Origin: UBA7330 sp965243485
GTDB lineage: Bacteria > Bacteroidota > Bacteroidia > Cytophagales > Cyclobacteriaceae
Reading direction: 5' to 3'
Assembly (NCBI GenBank): GCA_965243485.1
Contig: CBDEVP010000001.1
Coordinates: 3,906,001 to 3,970,000 of the forward strand
DNA length: 64,000 bases
Shown: positions 16,236 to 24,250 of the stretch, piece after piece
Numbering within the stretch: the first letter of the stretch is position 1
How the letters are laid out: every line of letters begins with the position of its first letter
Translations under genes and position numbers: made by a program
The notes under the pieces: generated by a model
Told to the model about the DNA's origin: nothing
The model's database searches: none
What the model saw: the letters and a program-made list of their open reading frames with translations, nothing else

Positions 16236-17837
16236 ATGAGAATCCAGTCAGCAATCATAACCGCATTCGTAGCAATTTTATTATTTTCAAACTGCAGCCA
16301 GGAACCGGAGCGTCCACCGAATATCCTGGTTATTTTTAGCGATGACCATGCATACCAGGCGATCAGTGCTTATGGATTTGGATTAAACAACACACCCAAT
16401 ATTGATAGAATTGCCAAAGAGGGTGCCTTGTTCACCAGGTCCACTGTGACCAATTCCATTTGCGCACCCAGCCGTGCGGTGTTACTGACCGGGAAGCATA
16501 GTTTTATCAATGGTAAAGTTGATAATGTGCAACCTTTTAACTGGGATCAGCCCAGCTTTCCAAAACTTCTTCAGGCGAACGGGTATCAGACCGCCCTGAT
16601 TGGAAAAATACACCTGGACGGATTACCTCAGGGATTCGACCACAGCATGGTGTTGCCAGGCCAGGGTCATTATTACAATCCTGATTTTATTGTGAATGGG
16701 GAACGAAAGAATTTTATTGGTTATTGTACCGAACTGATCACAGAGTATACCATGAAGTGGTTGAAGGAAGACCGGGATCCGGAAAAACCATTTCTGTTAT
16801 TATACCACCACAAAGCCCCTCACAGAAACTGGAAACCTTCAGCCAAATACCTGACCTTATTTGATGATAAAGAATTTACACCCCCATCCAATTATTTCGA
16901 TGATTACGACGGTATGGGTGTTGCTGCCAGGGAGCAGGAAATGGAAGTGGATGGCCATGCGCAATGGGGTCATGATTTCAAATTTGTTGTGGATCCGAAT
17001 GGAGACAGTACCGGTTTTCACAGGGAACTGGCCAGATTCAATGAACAGCAGCTGGCTGAATGGAATGCTGCTTATGAGCCCAAAAATGAGGAGTTGAAAG
17101 CAAAATTTGCCAATATGACCGAGAAAGAGATCGGCATCTGGAAGTTCAACAGGTACATCAAGGATTATCTGCGTACCATACAGACGGTAGACGATGGAGT
17201 GGGAGAGGTCATGAATTACCTGGAGGAGATCGGTCAGCTGGACAATACCATTGTTGTTTACACTTCTGATCAGGGTTTCTACCTTGGTGAGCATGGATGG
17301 TTTGATAAGCGATTTATGTACGAAGAATCTTTCAGAACTCCTCTGCTAGTGAGATATCCAAAGGAAATTAAAGCAGGTACTCAAATTGATGAGTTGGTAC
17401 AAAACCTTGATCTGGCGCCGACATTCCTGGACTATGCGGGAGTTGAAGTGCCGGAAGAGATGCAGGGAGAGTCATTCAGGAAACTGGTGAGTGGTGAGAC
17501 CGATGAATGGAGGGATGCTGTCTATTATACCTATTATGAATATCCTTCAGTACACATGGTAAAGCGACACTACGGAGTAGCTGACAAAAGATATAAACTC
17601 ATCCATTATTATTACGACATTGATCAGTGGGAGCTCTATGACCTGGAGAAAGATCCCAATGAGATGAACAATGTGTACAACGACCCGGAGTATGCCTCTG
17701 TGAGAGACGGTATGCATCAGAAGCTAAAAGAATTGCGTGAATACTATGGCGATAGCGATGCCAATGACGAAAGGTTTCTGAATGAATACCTGGAGAGTAC
17801 CAGACATGAAAGGACCGAGGTAAGGGTGATCCAGTAA
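16236..17837 (+). CDS. Sulfatase (formylglycine type), lipoprotein
   Basis: 533 residues. The leader AIITAFVAILLFSNC predicts lipidation at Cys20. The metal-binding start is ILVIFSDDHAY, the signature CAPSRAVLLTG places the formylglycine Cys at 76, and TSDQGFYLGEHGWFDKRFMYEESFRTPLLVRYP supplies the second half of the active site. This last pattern resembles S1 sulfatases acting on sulfated polysaccharides. It requires an anaerobic or aerobic sulfatase maturase, which is not in the window. Monocistronic, with promoter and terminator visible. Confidence 0.92.
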   Translation: MRIQSAIITAFVAILLFSNCSQEPERPPNILVIFSDDHAYQAISAYGFGLNNTPNIDRIAKEGALFTRSTVTNSICAPSRAVLLTGKHSFINGKVDNVQPFNWDQPSFPKLLQANGYQTALIGKIHLDGLPQGFDHSMVLPGQGHYYNPDFIVNGERKNFIGYCTELITEYTMKWLKEDRDPEKPFLLLYHHKAPHRNWKPSAKYLTLFDDKEFTPPSNYFDDYDGMGVAAREQEMEVDGHAQWGHDFKFVVDPNGDSTGFHRELARFNEQQLAEWNAAYEPKNEELKAKFANMTEKEIGIWKFNRYIKDYLRTIQTVDDGVGEVMNYLEEIGQLDNTIVVYTSDQGFYLGEHGWFDKRFMYEESFRTPLLVRYPKEIKAGTQIDELVQNLDLAPTFLDYAGVEVPEEMQGESFRKLVSGETDEWRDAVYYTYYEYPSVHMVKRHYGVADKRYKLIHYYYDIDQWELYDLEKDPNEMNNVYNDPEYASVRDGMHQKLKELREYYGDSDANDERFLNEYLESTRHERTEVRVIQ

Positions 17838-17865
17838 TAAATTCGTTTAAATATTGCAGATACCG

Positions 17866-17902
17866 AGAGTCACAACATGATCATTGTGACTCTTTGTGTT
17901 TT
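17866..17902 (+). terminator. Terminator after the second sulfatase
   Basis: AGAGTCACAA (17866-17875) pairs perfectly with TTGTGACTCT (17884-17893) around CATGATCA, followed by TTGTGTTTT. Confidence 0.8.
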
Positions 17903-17908
17903 CAGTGG

Positions 17909-18400
17909 CTACAGGCCCGGGGTAAACTTAAAGATCCGCTCCATTTTTACCCACTTTTCTGCGGAAGACGCATCCGGTGACGATTTCTGATATTTGGTCA
18001 TAAATTCTTCCCATTCGGCCTGACGTGGAAGTCCTGCGAGCTTTCCCATCTGTGTTTCAAAGTCAAAATCCTGCGGGGCAACAAGGATCATGAAAAGGTG
18101 CGTTCCGTCAATATAGATCTCATGATCAAGGATGCCTACCTTTTTGATGCCCTCCAGCACTTCGGGCCATACCTTAGTGTGCCATTCTTTATATTCTCTA
18201 ATAAGCTGAGGATCATCCTTTAATTCAAGGTGCATGCAATACCTTTTTACGGGCACGGCAAAAGATGCCTGTATGTACCCATTTTCGATTGATTCTGTCA
18301 TTGGGTCTTTATTTGAGTTGGGTTTTGCCTGATCATCACATGAAACAGTGACTGAAATGATCAACAACAGGCAAAGTAAATTGGTTTTTCCTTGTGCCAT
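17909..18400 (-). CDS. L-rhamnose mutarotase-family lipoprotein
   Basis: 163 residues: a lipoprotein leader (LLCLLLIISVTVSC, lipid Cys at 21) and then a single dimeric alpha/beta-barrel domain of the RhaM type. Family landmarks are KRYCMHLELKDDPQLI, the WHTKVWPEVLEGI segment with the conserved His, and HEIYID with the conserved Tyr. RhaM interconverts the anomers of L-rhamnose in the cytoplasm; this copy is exported, so it would act in the periplasm on a 6-deoxy or related sugar. It follows the SGNH hydrolase gene by 11 bases. Confidence 0.85.
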   Translation of the reverse strand: MAQGKTNLLCLLLIISVTVSCDDQAKPNSNKDPMTESIENGYIQASFAVPVKRYCMHLELKDDPQLIREYKEWHTKVWPEVLEGIKKVGILDHEIYIDGTHLFMILVAPQDFDFETQMGKLAGLPRQAEWEEFMTKYQKSSPDASSAEKWVKMERIFKFTPGL

Positions 18401-18411
18401 AAGATTATTGC

Positions 18412-19188
18412 TTAGTAAAGTGATTTAAAGGCCTCTATCCAGTTCTGAGCCATGAGCTGACAACCGGCAAAGGAAGGATGGACACCATCCGGTCCCCAGT
18501 AATCATAGGGAGCTTTTTTACAGGCATTATCAAATATCTGCTGGTAGGGGATCCAGGCAGCCTTATGCTTTGTAGCCACTCTTTTGGCTGCTTTCTGATA
18601 TTCATAAAATCCCGGATACCAGTCTTTGAGCTTCAGGATGGCCGATCCTTCCTTCAAAGCAAAGGGCTCGCCAATGATGAATTTTACACCCGGCAGACTA
18701 TCACTGGTTCGCTTGAGCAAGGCATCAAAATCTCTTTCATAGGAGTCTACGGTACCCTTGTAGTCGTGAGTAAAGGTGTGCCAGTAGTCATTGACTCCAA
18801 TCAATATACTTAACACATCAGCTTTCAGGTCCAGACAATCTCTGTCCCACCGGGCGTCGAGCTGTGGGACCTTGTGTCCGCTGATCCCGCGGTTGTATAA
18901 TTTCCAGGAGGTTTTGGGGTATCCGCCCATCAATTCTGCACAGGCCAGCATGGCATAACCATATCCCATGTTCCTAAAATCGTTTGCTTTGGTACTTTCC
19001 TTATCTCTGCCTGCATCAGTGATAGAATCTCCCTGAAAAACGACCGTTGCGGCCCCGGGGAAATCAGGCTTGGGAACTTCAGACTGATCGCGCCCATACA
19101 CATGGACCAGACCTGTAAGCCCGGCACCTGAAAACATGGATTTTTTCATAAATGATCTTCTGGATGGGGATTGTTTTTTGTGATGCAT
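18412..19188 (-). CDS. Exported SGNH/GDSL hydrolase
   Basis: 258 residues from ATG 19188; a TTG 60 bases upstream is less likely because the leader then starts deep inside. SRRSFMKKSMFSGAGLTG is a Tat-type leader. Block I reads VFQGDSITDAGR with the catalytic Ser, block II has NRGISGHK, block III IGVNDYWH, and block V WGPDGVHPS with the catalytic Asp/His. This is the pattern of carbohydrate esterases (deacetylases) and related lipases. Together with the mutarotase gene (11 bases downstream) and divergent xylose isomerase, deacetylation of a plant or algal polysaccharide is plausible. Confidence 0.87.
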   Translation of the reverse strand: MHHKKQSPSRRSFMKKSMFSGAGLTGLVHVYGRDQSEVPKPDFPGAATVVFQGDSITDAGRDKESTKANDFRNMGYGYAMLACAELMGGYPKTSWKLYNRGISGHKVPQLDARWDRDCLDLKADVLSILIGVNDYWHTFTHDYKGTVDSYERDFDALLKRTSDSLPGVKFIIGEPFALKEGSAILKLKDWYPGFYEYQKAAKRVATKHKAAWIPYQQIFDNACKKAPYDYWGPDGVHPSFAGCQLMAQNWIEAFKSLY

Positions 19189-19277
19189 ATTATTTTTAGA
19201 TTCTTGATGGTGAATGAGTAATTTACGCCAAATCAGCGATTGACTCAAAGTGTGATCGTCAAAAGACCATTTGTCTG

Positions 19278-19285
19278 TAAGTTTG
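19278..19285 (+). promoter_or_regulatory. Candidate -7 element of xylA
   Basis: TAAGTTTG matches TANNTTTG exactly and lies 25 bases before the start codon. No matching -33 TTTG is seen at the usual spacing, so activation by a regulator is possible. Confidence 0.4.
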
Positions 19286-19310
19286 TAAGAAACAAAAAAT
19301 CATTAAACCC

Positions 19311-20636
19311 ATGCCTACACTAGGAGAAAAAGAATATTTCAAAGGAGTCGGATCTATCAAGTATGAAGGTCCTGAATCGGATAATCCCTTTGCATTCAAA
19401 TATTATGATGCCAATAAAAAAGTTGCCGGAAAATCGATGAAAGATCATTTCAGGTTTGCCTGTGCCTACTGGCATACGCTCTGCAATACCGGTGGAGATC
19501 CTTTTGGTCCAGGCGTAAAGGCTTTCCCCTGGGATGCGGCAAACGATCCCGTACAAAGAGCTAAGGATAAAATGGATGCTGCCTTTGAATTCATTACTAA
19601 AATGGGTTTGCCTTACTTCTGTTTTCATGATTTTGACCTGATAGATGAAGGAGAAAGCATCGCGGAATCAGAAAAAAGACTGGAAATCATCACTGATTAT
19701 GCCAAAGATAAGATGTCAGCTTCCGGGGTGAAGCTGCTTTGGGGAACCGCCAACCTTTTTTCTCATAAAAGATACATGAATGGTGCGGCCACCAACCCGG
19801 ATTTTGATGTGCTGGCACATGCGGGTACCCAGGTAAAAAATGCCCTTGATGCTACCATTAAACTGAACGGTGAAAACTATGTCTTCTGGGGTGGGAGAGA
19901 AGGATACATGTCCCTCCTGAATACCGATATGAAACGTGAACTGGATCACCTGGCGCTGTTTCTGCACAAGGCAAAGGATTATGCCAGAAGTCAGGGATTC
20001 AAAGGTACATTTTTCATCGAGCCAAAGCCCATGGAACCGACCAAGCATCAGTATGATTTTGATGCGGCCACTGTGGTAGGATTTCTTCAGGCCAATGGAC
20101 TGGACAAGGATTTTAAACTGAATATTGAAGTCAATCATGCCACCCTGGCGAGTCACACCTTCCAGCACGAATTGCAGGTTGCGGCCAATGCTGGTCTGCT
20201 TGGAAGCATCGATGCCAACAGGGGAGACTATCAAAACGGATGGGATACCGATCAGTTCCCGAATAATATCTATGAAACGGTCGAGGCATTACTGGTTATC
20301 CTGGAAGCAGGAGGATTTGGTGGCGGTGGTATCAATTTCGATGCAAAGACAAGAAGGAATTCAACGGATCTGGAAGATCTTTTTCATGCACACATCGGTG
20401 CGATGGACGTATTTGCCCGGTCGCTGCTTATCGCAGATAAAGTGCTGACAAAGAGTGAGTACAAAAGCCTGCGAAAGAAAAGATATTCATCATTCGATAG
20501 CGGAAAAGGCAAAGATTTTGAATCCGGCAAGCTGGGACTGGTGGAATTGAGAGAACACGCGATCAAGAGTGGTGAGCCGGAGCAGATCAGTGGCCGTCAG
20601 GAATACTTTGAGAATATTATCAATAATTGTATATAG
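19311..20636 (+). CDS. xylA: Xylose isomerase
   Basis: 441 residues, normal for class II xylose isomerases, which have an N-terminal extension of about 50 residues. The catalytic HDFDLIDEGES strand carries the active-site His and Asp, and metal-ligand stretches FFIEPKPMEPTKHQYDFD, NIEVNHATLASHTFQHEL and GSIDANRGD are all present, with the C-terminal arm that wraps the partner subunit. It converts D-xylose to D-xylulose in the cytoplasm. No xylulokinase gene is adjacent. Divergent from the SGNH hydrolase/mutarotase pair across 122 bases. Confidence 0.97.
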   Translation: MPTLGEKEYFKGVGSIKYEGPESDNPFAFKYYDANKKVAGKSMKDHFRFACAYWHTLCNTGGDPFGPGVKAFPWDAANDPVQRAKDKMDAAFEFITKMGLPYFCFHDFDLIDEGESIAESEKRLEIITDYAKDKMSASGVKLLWGTANLFSHKRYMNGAATNPDFDVLAHAGTQVKNALDATIKLNGENYVFWGGREGYMSLLNTDMKRELDHLALFLHKAKDYARSQGFKGTFFIEPKPMEPTKHQYDFDAATVVGFLQANGLDKDFKLNIEVNHATLASHTFQHELQVAANAGLLGSIDANRGDYQNGWDTDQFPNNIYETVEALLVILEAGGFGGGGINFDAKTRRNSTDLEDLFHAHIGAMDVFARSLLIADKVLTKSEYKSLRKKRYSSFDSGKGKDFESGKLGLVELREHAIKSGEPEQISGRQEYFENIINNCI

Positions 20637-20641
20637 TTTCC

Positions 20642-20665
20642 ACGCAAAGACGCGGAGACGCAAAG
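20642..20665 (+). repeat. Left inverted repeat of the GxxExxY unit
   Basis: ACGCAAAGACGCGGAGACGCAAAG. Its reverse complement matches 21150-21173 at 19 of 24 positions. It is internally repetitive (ACGCAAAG twice). It starts five bases after the xylA stop. Confidence 0.65.
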
Positions 20666-20735
20666 TTTATTTGGCGACTGATATTTAACACTTTTAATAT
20701 TTAGTTTAATTGCTATGTTCCGTTATTTTTAATGA

Positions 20736-21113
20736 ATGAATGAAAATGAATTATCATCAATCATTGTAAATTCATCATTTAATATTCATAAGAAGCTTGG
20801 AGCCGGGTTATTTGAATCAGTTTACGAAGAGATACTGGTATATGAATTACTGAAGGAAGGCTTAATGATCGAAAGGCAAAAAGCAATTCCTGTGCTTTGG
20901 GACGAAGTAAAACTTGATCAGGGATTTCGAGCAGATATCATTGTTAACCATAAAGTTATCATTGAAATAAAGTCGGTTGAAACCATTGCTCCTGTTCATT
21001 ACAAGCAATTGCTGACGTATCTGAAATTGACAGAATTAAAACTTGGGTTATTGATAAATTTTAATGAAGCCTTAATTAAAAACGGAATTCATCGAATAGT
21101 GAACGGTTTGTAG
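20736..21113 (+). CDS. GxxExxY-family protein (PD-(D/E)XK nuclease fold)
   Basis: 125 residues. The family signature is GAGLFESVYEEIL, with Gly24, Glu27 and Tyr30. The core nuclease-fold motif appears as Asp67 in FRADIIV followed by Glu77-Ile-Lys79 in VIIEIKSVE, and KQLLTYLKL completes the fold. The biochemical function of these small proteins is not established; the residues suggest a metal-dependent nuclease. The gene is bounded by imperfect inverted repeats (20642-20665 and 21150-21173) and by a tandem array on the right, and interrupts an otherwise sugar-metabolism region, so it looks like an inserted unit. Confidence 0.9.
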   Translation: MNENELSSIIVNSSFNIHKKLGAGLFESVYEEILVYELLKEGLMIERQKAIPVLWDEVKLDQGFRADIIVNHKVIIEIKSVETIAPVHYKQLLTYLKLTELKLGLLINFNEALIKNGIHRIVNGL

Positions 21114-21149
21114 TCGGGTAACTACTTTAGGCTCTTCAGAAAAATTCCT

Positions 21150-21173
21150 CTTTGCGCCTCTGTGTCTTTACGA
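21150..21173 (-). repeat. Right inverted repeat of the GxxExxY unit
   Basis: Read on the minus strand: TCGTAAAGACACAGAGGCGCAAAG, 19 of 24 positions identical to the left repeat. It lies 36 bases after the stop codon and runs directly into the 58-bp tandem array. Confidence 0.65.
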
Positions 21174-21400
21174 GAAAGTCTTCTTAGGCGTCTTTGCGAC
21201 TTTTCGAGAAGCCCTCTTTGCATCTTTATGAGAAAGTCTTCTTAAGCGTCTTTGCGACTTTGCGAGAAGCCCTTTTTGCATCTTTACGAGAAAGTCTTCT
21301 TAAGCGTCTTTGCGACTTTGTGAGAAGCCCTCTTTGCATCTATACGAGAAAGTATTCTTAAGCGTTTTTGAGAGACTACATTTGCATGAAATCACCCTTG
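21172..21400 (+). repeat. 58-bp tandem repeat, about 3.5 copies
   Basis: Units begin with GAGAAAGT at 21172, 21230, 21288 and 21346, each exactly 58 bases apart; the fourth decays after about 30 bases. Each unit contains two related halves built on CTTTGCG(A/T)CTTT..GAGAA, the same word that forms the inverted repeats around the GxxExxY gene, so the array probably grew from the right repeat. There are no unique spacers. The 330-base gap 21114-21443 otherwise holds no gene. Confidence 0.85.
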
Positions 21401-21452
21401 CGACTTTGCAGGAAGTCAATTACTTTAGTCGCTCCTGTAACAATTGCCTTTA

Positions 21453-22121
21453 ATGCCAAAAAAAGCAGTCAACCAGATCAGCACCCTGGTTCATCAAAAA
21501 TCATTCGAATGTACAATTACTGTAGACGGTGCTGTGTTCGGTTTTCAGGAAGGACAGCTTAAGGTTTTGCTGGTAAAGCGTGCAGTGGAGCCATTCAAAG
21601 ACTACTGGATGCTGCCCGGTGGTATCATGAAGGCTGATCAGTCGGTGGAGGAAGCGATGAATGACGTGCTCTTTCAGCTGACCGGACTGGATCATATTCA
21701 TACAGAACAGGTAAGGGTATACAGCAAAATCGATCGACATCCAGTCAAACGGGTTGTTACTGTGACTTTTTATGCACTCATCAAACCTGAAAATCACAGG
21801 GTGATCGCTAAAAACTACATTTCTGACGTCAAATGGTTCCGGATGGACGCGGTGCCTCTTCTGGGTTTTGATCACAACCAGATCCTTGAAGATGCATTGA
21901 TCAAACTGAGGGACAATCTCAGAGAACACCTGATCCTCGGTGAGTTGCTTCCCGAAAAATTCACTTTAAAGGAACTGCAGGACCTCTACGAGAGTATTCT
22001 TGGTGAATCACTGGACCGGAGAAATTTCCGAAAAAAAATGATGCAACTTGATCTGATCTCACCGACCGGACAGAAAAAGATAGGAGTCAAGGGAGGACCG
22101 GAGCTTTTTAAAATGAAATAG
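21453..22121 (+). CDS. Nudix-derived transcriptional regulator (NrtR/AraR-like)
   Basis: 222 residues from ATG 21453. The N-terminal Nudix domain (about 15-150) has VLLVKR, YWMLPGGIMKADQSVEEAM and then NDVLFQLTGL where a working hydrolase needs REUxEExGU: the catalytic glutamates are lost, so it should bind but not cleave its ligand. The C-terminal 70 residues (FTLKELQDLYESILGESLDRRNFRKKM) are the winged-helix domain of NrtR-type regulators. Bacteroides AraR, an arabinose-sensing repressor, has this architecture. Next to xylA and the uronate genes, it probably senses a sugar and controls one of these. A palindrome 28 bases after its stop may be its operator. Confidence 0.88.
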   Translation: MPKKAVNQISTLVHQKSFECTITVDGAVFGFQEGQLKVLLVKRAVEPFKDYWMLPGGIMKADQSVEEAMNDVLFQLTGLDHIHTEQVRVYSKIDRHPVKRVVTVTFYALIKPENHRVIAKNYISDVKWFRMDAVPLLGFDHNQILEDALIKLRDNLREHLILGELLPEKFTLKELQDLYESILGESLDRRNFRKKMMQLDLISPTGQKKIGVKGGPELFKMK

Positions 22122-22148
22122 TCGTTGGACTTTTTATTCTCACTTTCT

Positions 22149-22163
22149 GTGTATAAATTACAC
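22149..22163. promoter_or_regulatory. Candidate operator GTGTA-N5-TACAC
   Basis: A 15-bp inverted repeat (GTGTATAAATTACAC) in the 58-base gap between the Nudix-type regulator and the GH88 gene, 16 bases before the GH88 start codon. The position suits a repressor site for the uronate operon. Confidence 0.45.
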
Positions 22164-22179
22164 GGTAAAATAAATAACT

Positions 22180-23397
22180 ATGAACAGACTGTTTCAAACA
22201 ATACTTGGGTTATCCCTATGGGTAATGGCAGGTTGTAATCAAACCAACAAAGAGCAACAACAAGTCTTTACCGTGGAGCAGGCAAGAGCTTCACTGGATT
22301 TTGCCATTGAGCAATACAAAGGCATGATGCAAAATCTGCCTGACAGTGTGATACCGAAAACATTTGAGAACGGAGAACTAAAGACGAGAGGGATCAGGGA
22401 CTGGGTGAGTGGTTTCTACCCGGCAAGTCTTTGGTATCTTTATGAATACAGCGGTGATCAAACCTTGAAATCTGAAGCCGAGGCCAGAACCTGGTTACTT
22501 GAGCCTTTGAAGAATTATACCGGTACCCATGACCTTGGTTTCATGATCTATTGTCCCTATGGCAATGCCTACAGGATCACGGGTGAGGAAAAATACGTGC
22601 CTGTCATAATCGATGCGTCTCAGTCTTTGATCACCCGGTTTGATGAAACAGCCGGAGTCATTAAGTCCTGGGACTGGAAAAGAGGAGATGACTGGACTTT
22701 TCCGGTGATCATTGACAACATGATGAACCTCGAAATGTTGCTCTGGGCCCATGAAAGATCCGGTAATCAGGATTTCAAAAAGGTAGCCTTATCTCATGCA
22801 GACACTACGATCAAACATCACTACCGGACAGATTATAGTACCTGGCATGTGCTGGATTACGATACTGTAAATGGCGGTGTAAAGGAAAAAATGACCCATC
22901 AGGGTTATGCGGATGAATCAGCGTGGGCAAGGGGTCAGGTATGGGGACTTTACGGCTTTACCACCATGTACCGGCAGACAAAAGATCCTAAATACCTTGA
23001 TCAGGCCAAAAGTATCGCTGATTTTCTACTCAATCATCCTAATTTACCCGAAGATAAGATCCCATACTGGGACTTTGATGACCCGAAGATCCCGGATACC
23101 TATCGGGATGCTTCCTCAGGATCCATCATGGCCTCTGCTTTACTGGAACTAAGGGAATATGTTGATGATTCGCTTGCTTCTTCCTATCTTGAAAATGCTG
23201 AAATGATGCTTCAGTCACTAAGCAGTCCGGCCTATTTGGCGAAGTTGAATGAAAATGGTAATTTCATTTTAAAGCACGGCGTCGGTCACCTGCCCGGAGG
23301 CAATGAAATCGATGCACCATTGTCTTACGGGGATTATTATTTTATTGAGGCACTGGTCAGATATTTGAAAATGAACAATTCTTTTAGTCAAAAATAG
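22180..23397 (+). CDS. GH88 unsaturated glucuronyl hydrolase, lipoprotein
   Basis: 405 residues. The leader ILGLSLWVMAGC predicts lipidation at Cys19. The rest is an (alpha/alpha)6 barrel with DWTFPVIIDNMMNLEMLLWA (a catalytic-region Asp) and the hallmark QGYADESAWARGQVWGLYGF, and DASSGSIMASALLEL near the end. These enzymes hydrate the double bond of unsaturated uronosyl residues left by polysaccharide lyases, releasing 4-deoxy-5-keto-uronate. That product is the KduI substrate encoded by the next gene, nine bases downstream. First gene of the operon; no lyase gene lies in the window. Confidence 0.93.
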   Translation: MNRLFQTILGLSLWVMAGCNQTNKEQQQVFTVEQARASLDFAIEQYKGMMQNLPDSVIPKTFENGELKTRGIRDWVSGFYPASLWYLYEYSGDQTLKSEAEARTWLLEPLKNYTGTHDLGFMIYCPYGNAYRITGEEKYVPVIIDASQSLITRFDETAGVIKSWDWKRGDDWTFPVIIDNMMNLEMLLWAHERSGNQDFKKVALSHADTTIKHHYRTDYSTWHVLDYDTVNGGVKEKMTHQGYADESAWARGQVWGLYGFTTMYRQTKDPKYLDQAKSIADFLLNHPNLPEDKIPYWDFDDPKIPDTYRDASSGSIMASALLELREYVDDSLASSYLENAEMMLQSLSSPAYLAKLNENGNFILKHGVGHLPGGNEIDAPLSYGDYYFIEALVRYLKMNNSFSQK

Positions 23398-23406
23398 ATT
23401 TTTAGC

Positions 23407-24249
23407 ATGTCACAAACATTTGAAGAAAGGTTTGCCACCAATCCGGAAGATTTTAGATCCTACGATACCAGCAGGATCAGAAAAGACTTCCTTATCGACA
23501 ATCTTTTCCAGGAAGATCATATACATCTTGTTTACTCCCATTATGACCGGTATATCGTCGGGGGGACCAAGCCTGTCAAATCCAAAGTAAAGCTTGAGAC
23601 CTTTGATCTGCTAAAATCCGATACTTTCCTTGCCAGGAGAGAACTAGGGGTGGTGAATGTAGGTGGTCCCGGTGAGGTTACTGTGGATGGAAAAAGTTTT
23701 AAACTATCAAGAAAGGAAGCCATTTATATTGGTCAGGGAGCAAAGGAGGTATCCTTTTCCAGTCTGGAAAAAGCTGATCCATCCTATTTCTATCTGAATT
23801 CTGCTCCTGCACATCATGGTTATCCGGTGAAGCACATCCGGGCAGAAGATGCCGAGATTGTCAATTTGGGAAGCTTGGAGACCAGCAATGAACGAACGAT
23901 CAATAAACTGATCGTCAATTCGGTGGTGGATATCTGCCAGATGCAGATGGGGCTCACAGAACTGAAAACCGGAAGTGTGTGGAATACCATGCCTCCCCAT
24001 ACCCACACCCGAAGGATGGAGGCCTATTTCTATTTTGATCTGCCGGAAGACCAGTCCATTGCACATTTTATGGGAACACCAGAGGAGTCGCGTGTTCTTT
24101 GGGTCAAAAACAGGCAGGCCATTCTGTCCCCACCGTGGAGCATGCATATGGGAGCAGGCACTACCAACTACTCATTTATCTGGGGAATGGCCGGAGAGAA
24201 CCTTGATTATGGTGATATGGATGGTGTAAAACCAACAGAATTGAAATAA
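23407..24249 (+). CDS. kduI: 5-dehydro-4-deoxy-D-glucuronate isomerase
   Basis: 280 residues, full length. It is a double cupin with YDTSRIRKDFLID near the start, the LYxGxG-like YIGQGAKEVSF strand, and the zinc site MPPHTHTRRMEAYFYFD plus a later His in PPWSMHMG. It isomerises 4-deoxy-L-threo-5-hexosulose uronate to 3-deoxy-D-glycero-2,5-hexodiulosonate in the cytoplasm. The next gene, kduD, begins one base after its stop, and GH88 is just upstream, giving a complete order of unsaturated uronate breakdown. Confidence 0.97.
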   Translation: MSQTFEERFATNPEDFRSYDTSRIRKDFLIDNLFQEDHIHLVYSHYDRYIVGGTKPVKSKVKLETFDLLKSDTFLARRELGVVNVGGPGEVTVDGKSFKLSRKEAIYIGQGAKEVSFSSLEKADPSYFYLNSAPAHHGYPVKHIRAEDAEIVNLGSLETSNERTINKLIVNSVVDICQMQMGLTELKTGSVWNTMPPHTHTRRMEAYFYFDLPEDQSIAHFMGTPEESRVLWVKNRQAILSPPWSMHMGAGTTNYSFIWGMAGENLDYGDMDGVKPTELK

Positions 24250-24250
24250 T

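Noticed and set aside
21172..21400. Tandem array considered as a CRISPR
   Set aside because: The repeats are directly adjacent with no unique spacers, contain internal sub-repeats, and no cas gene is nearby.
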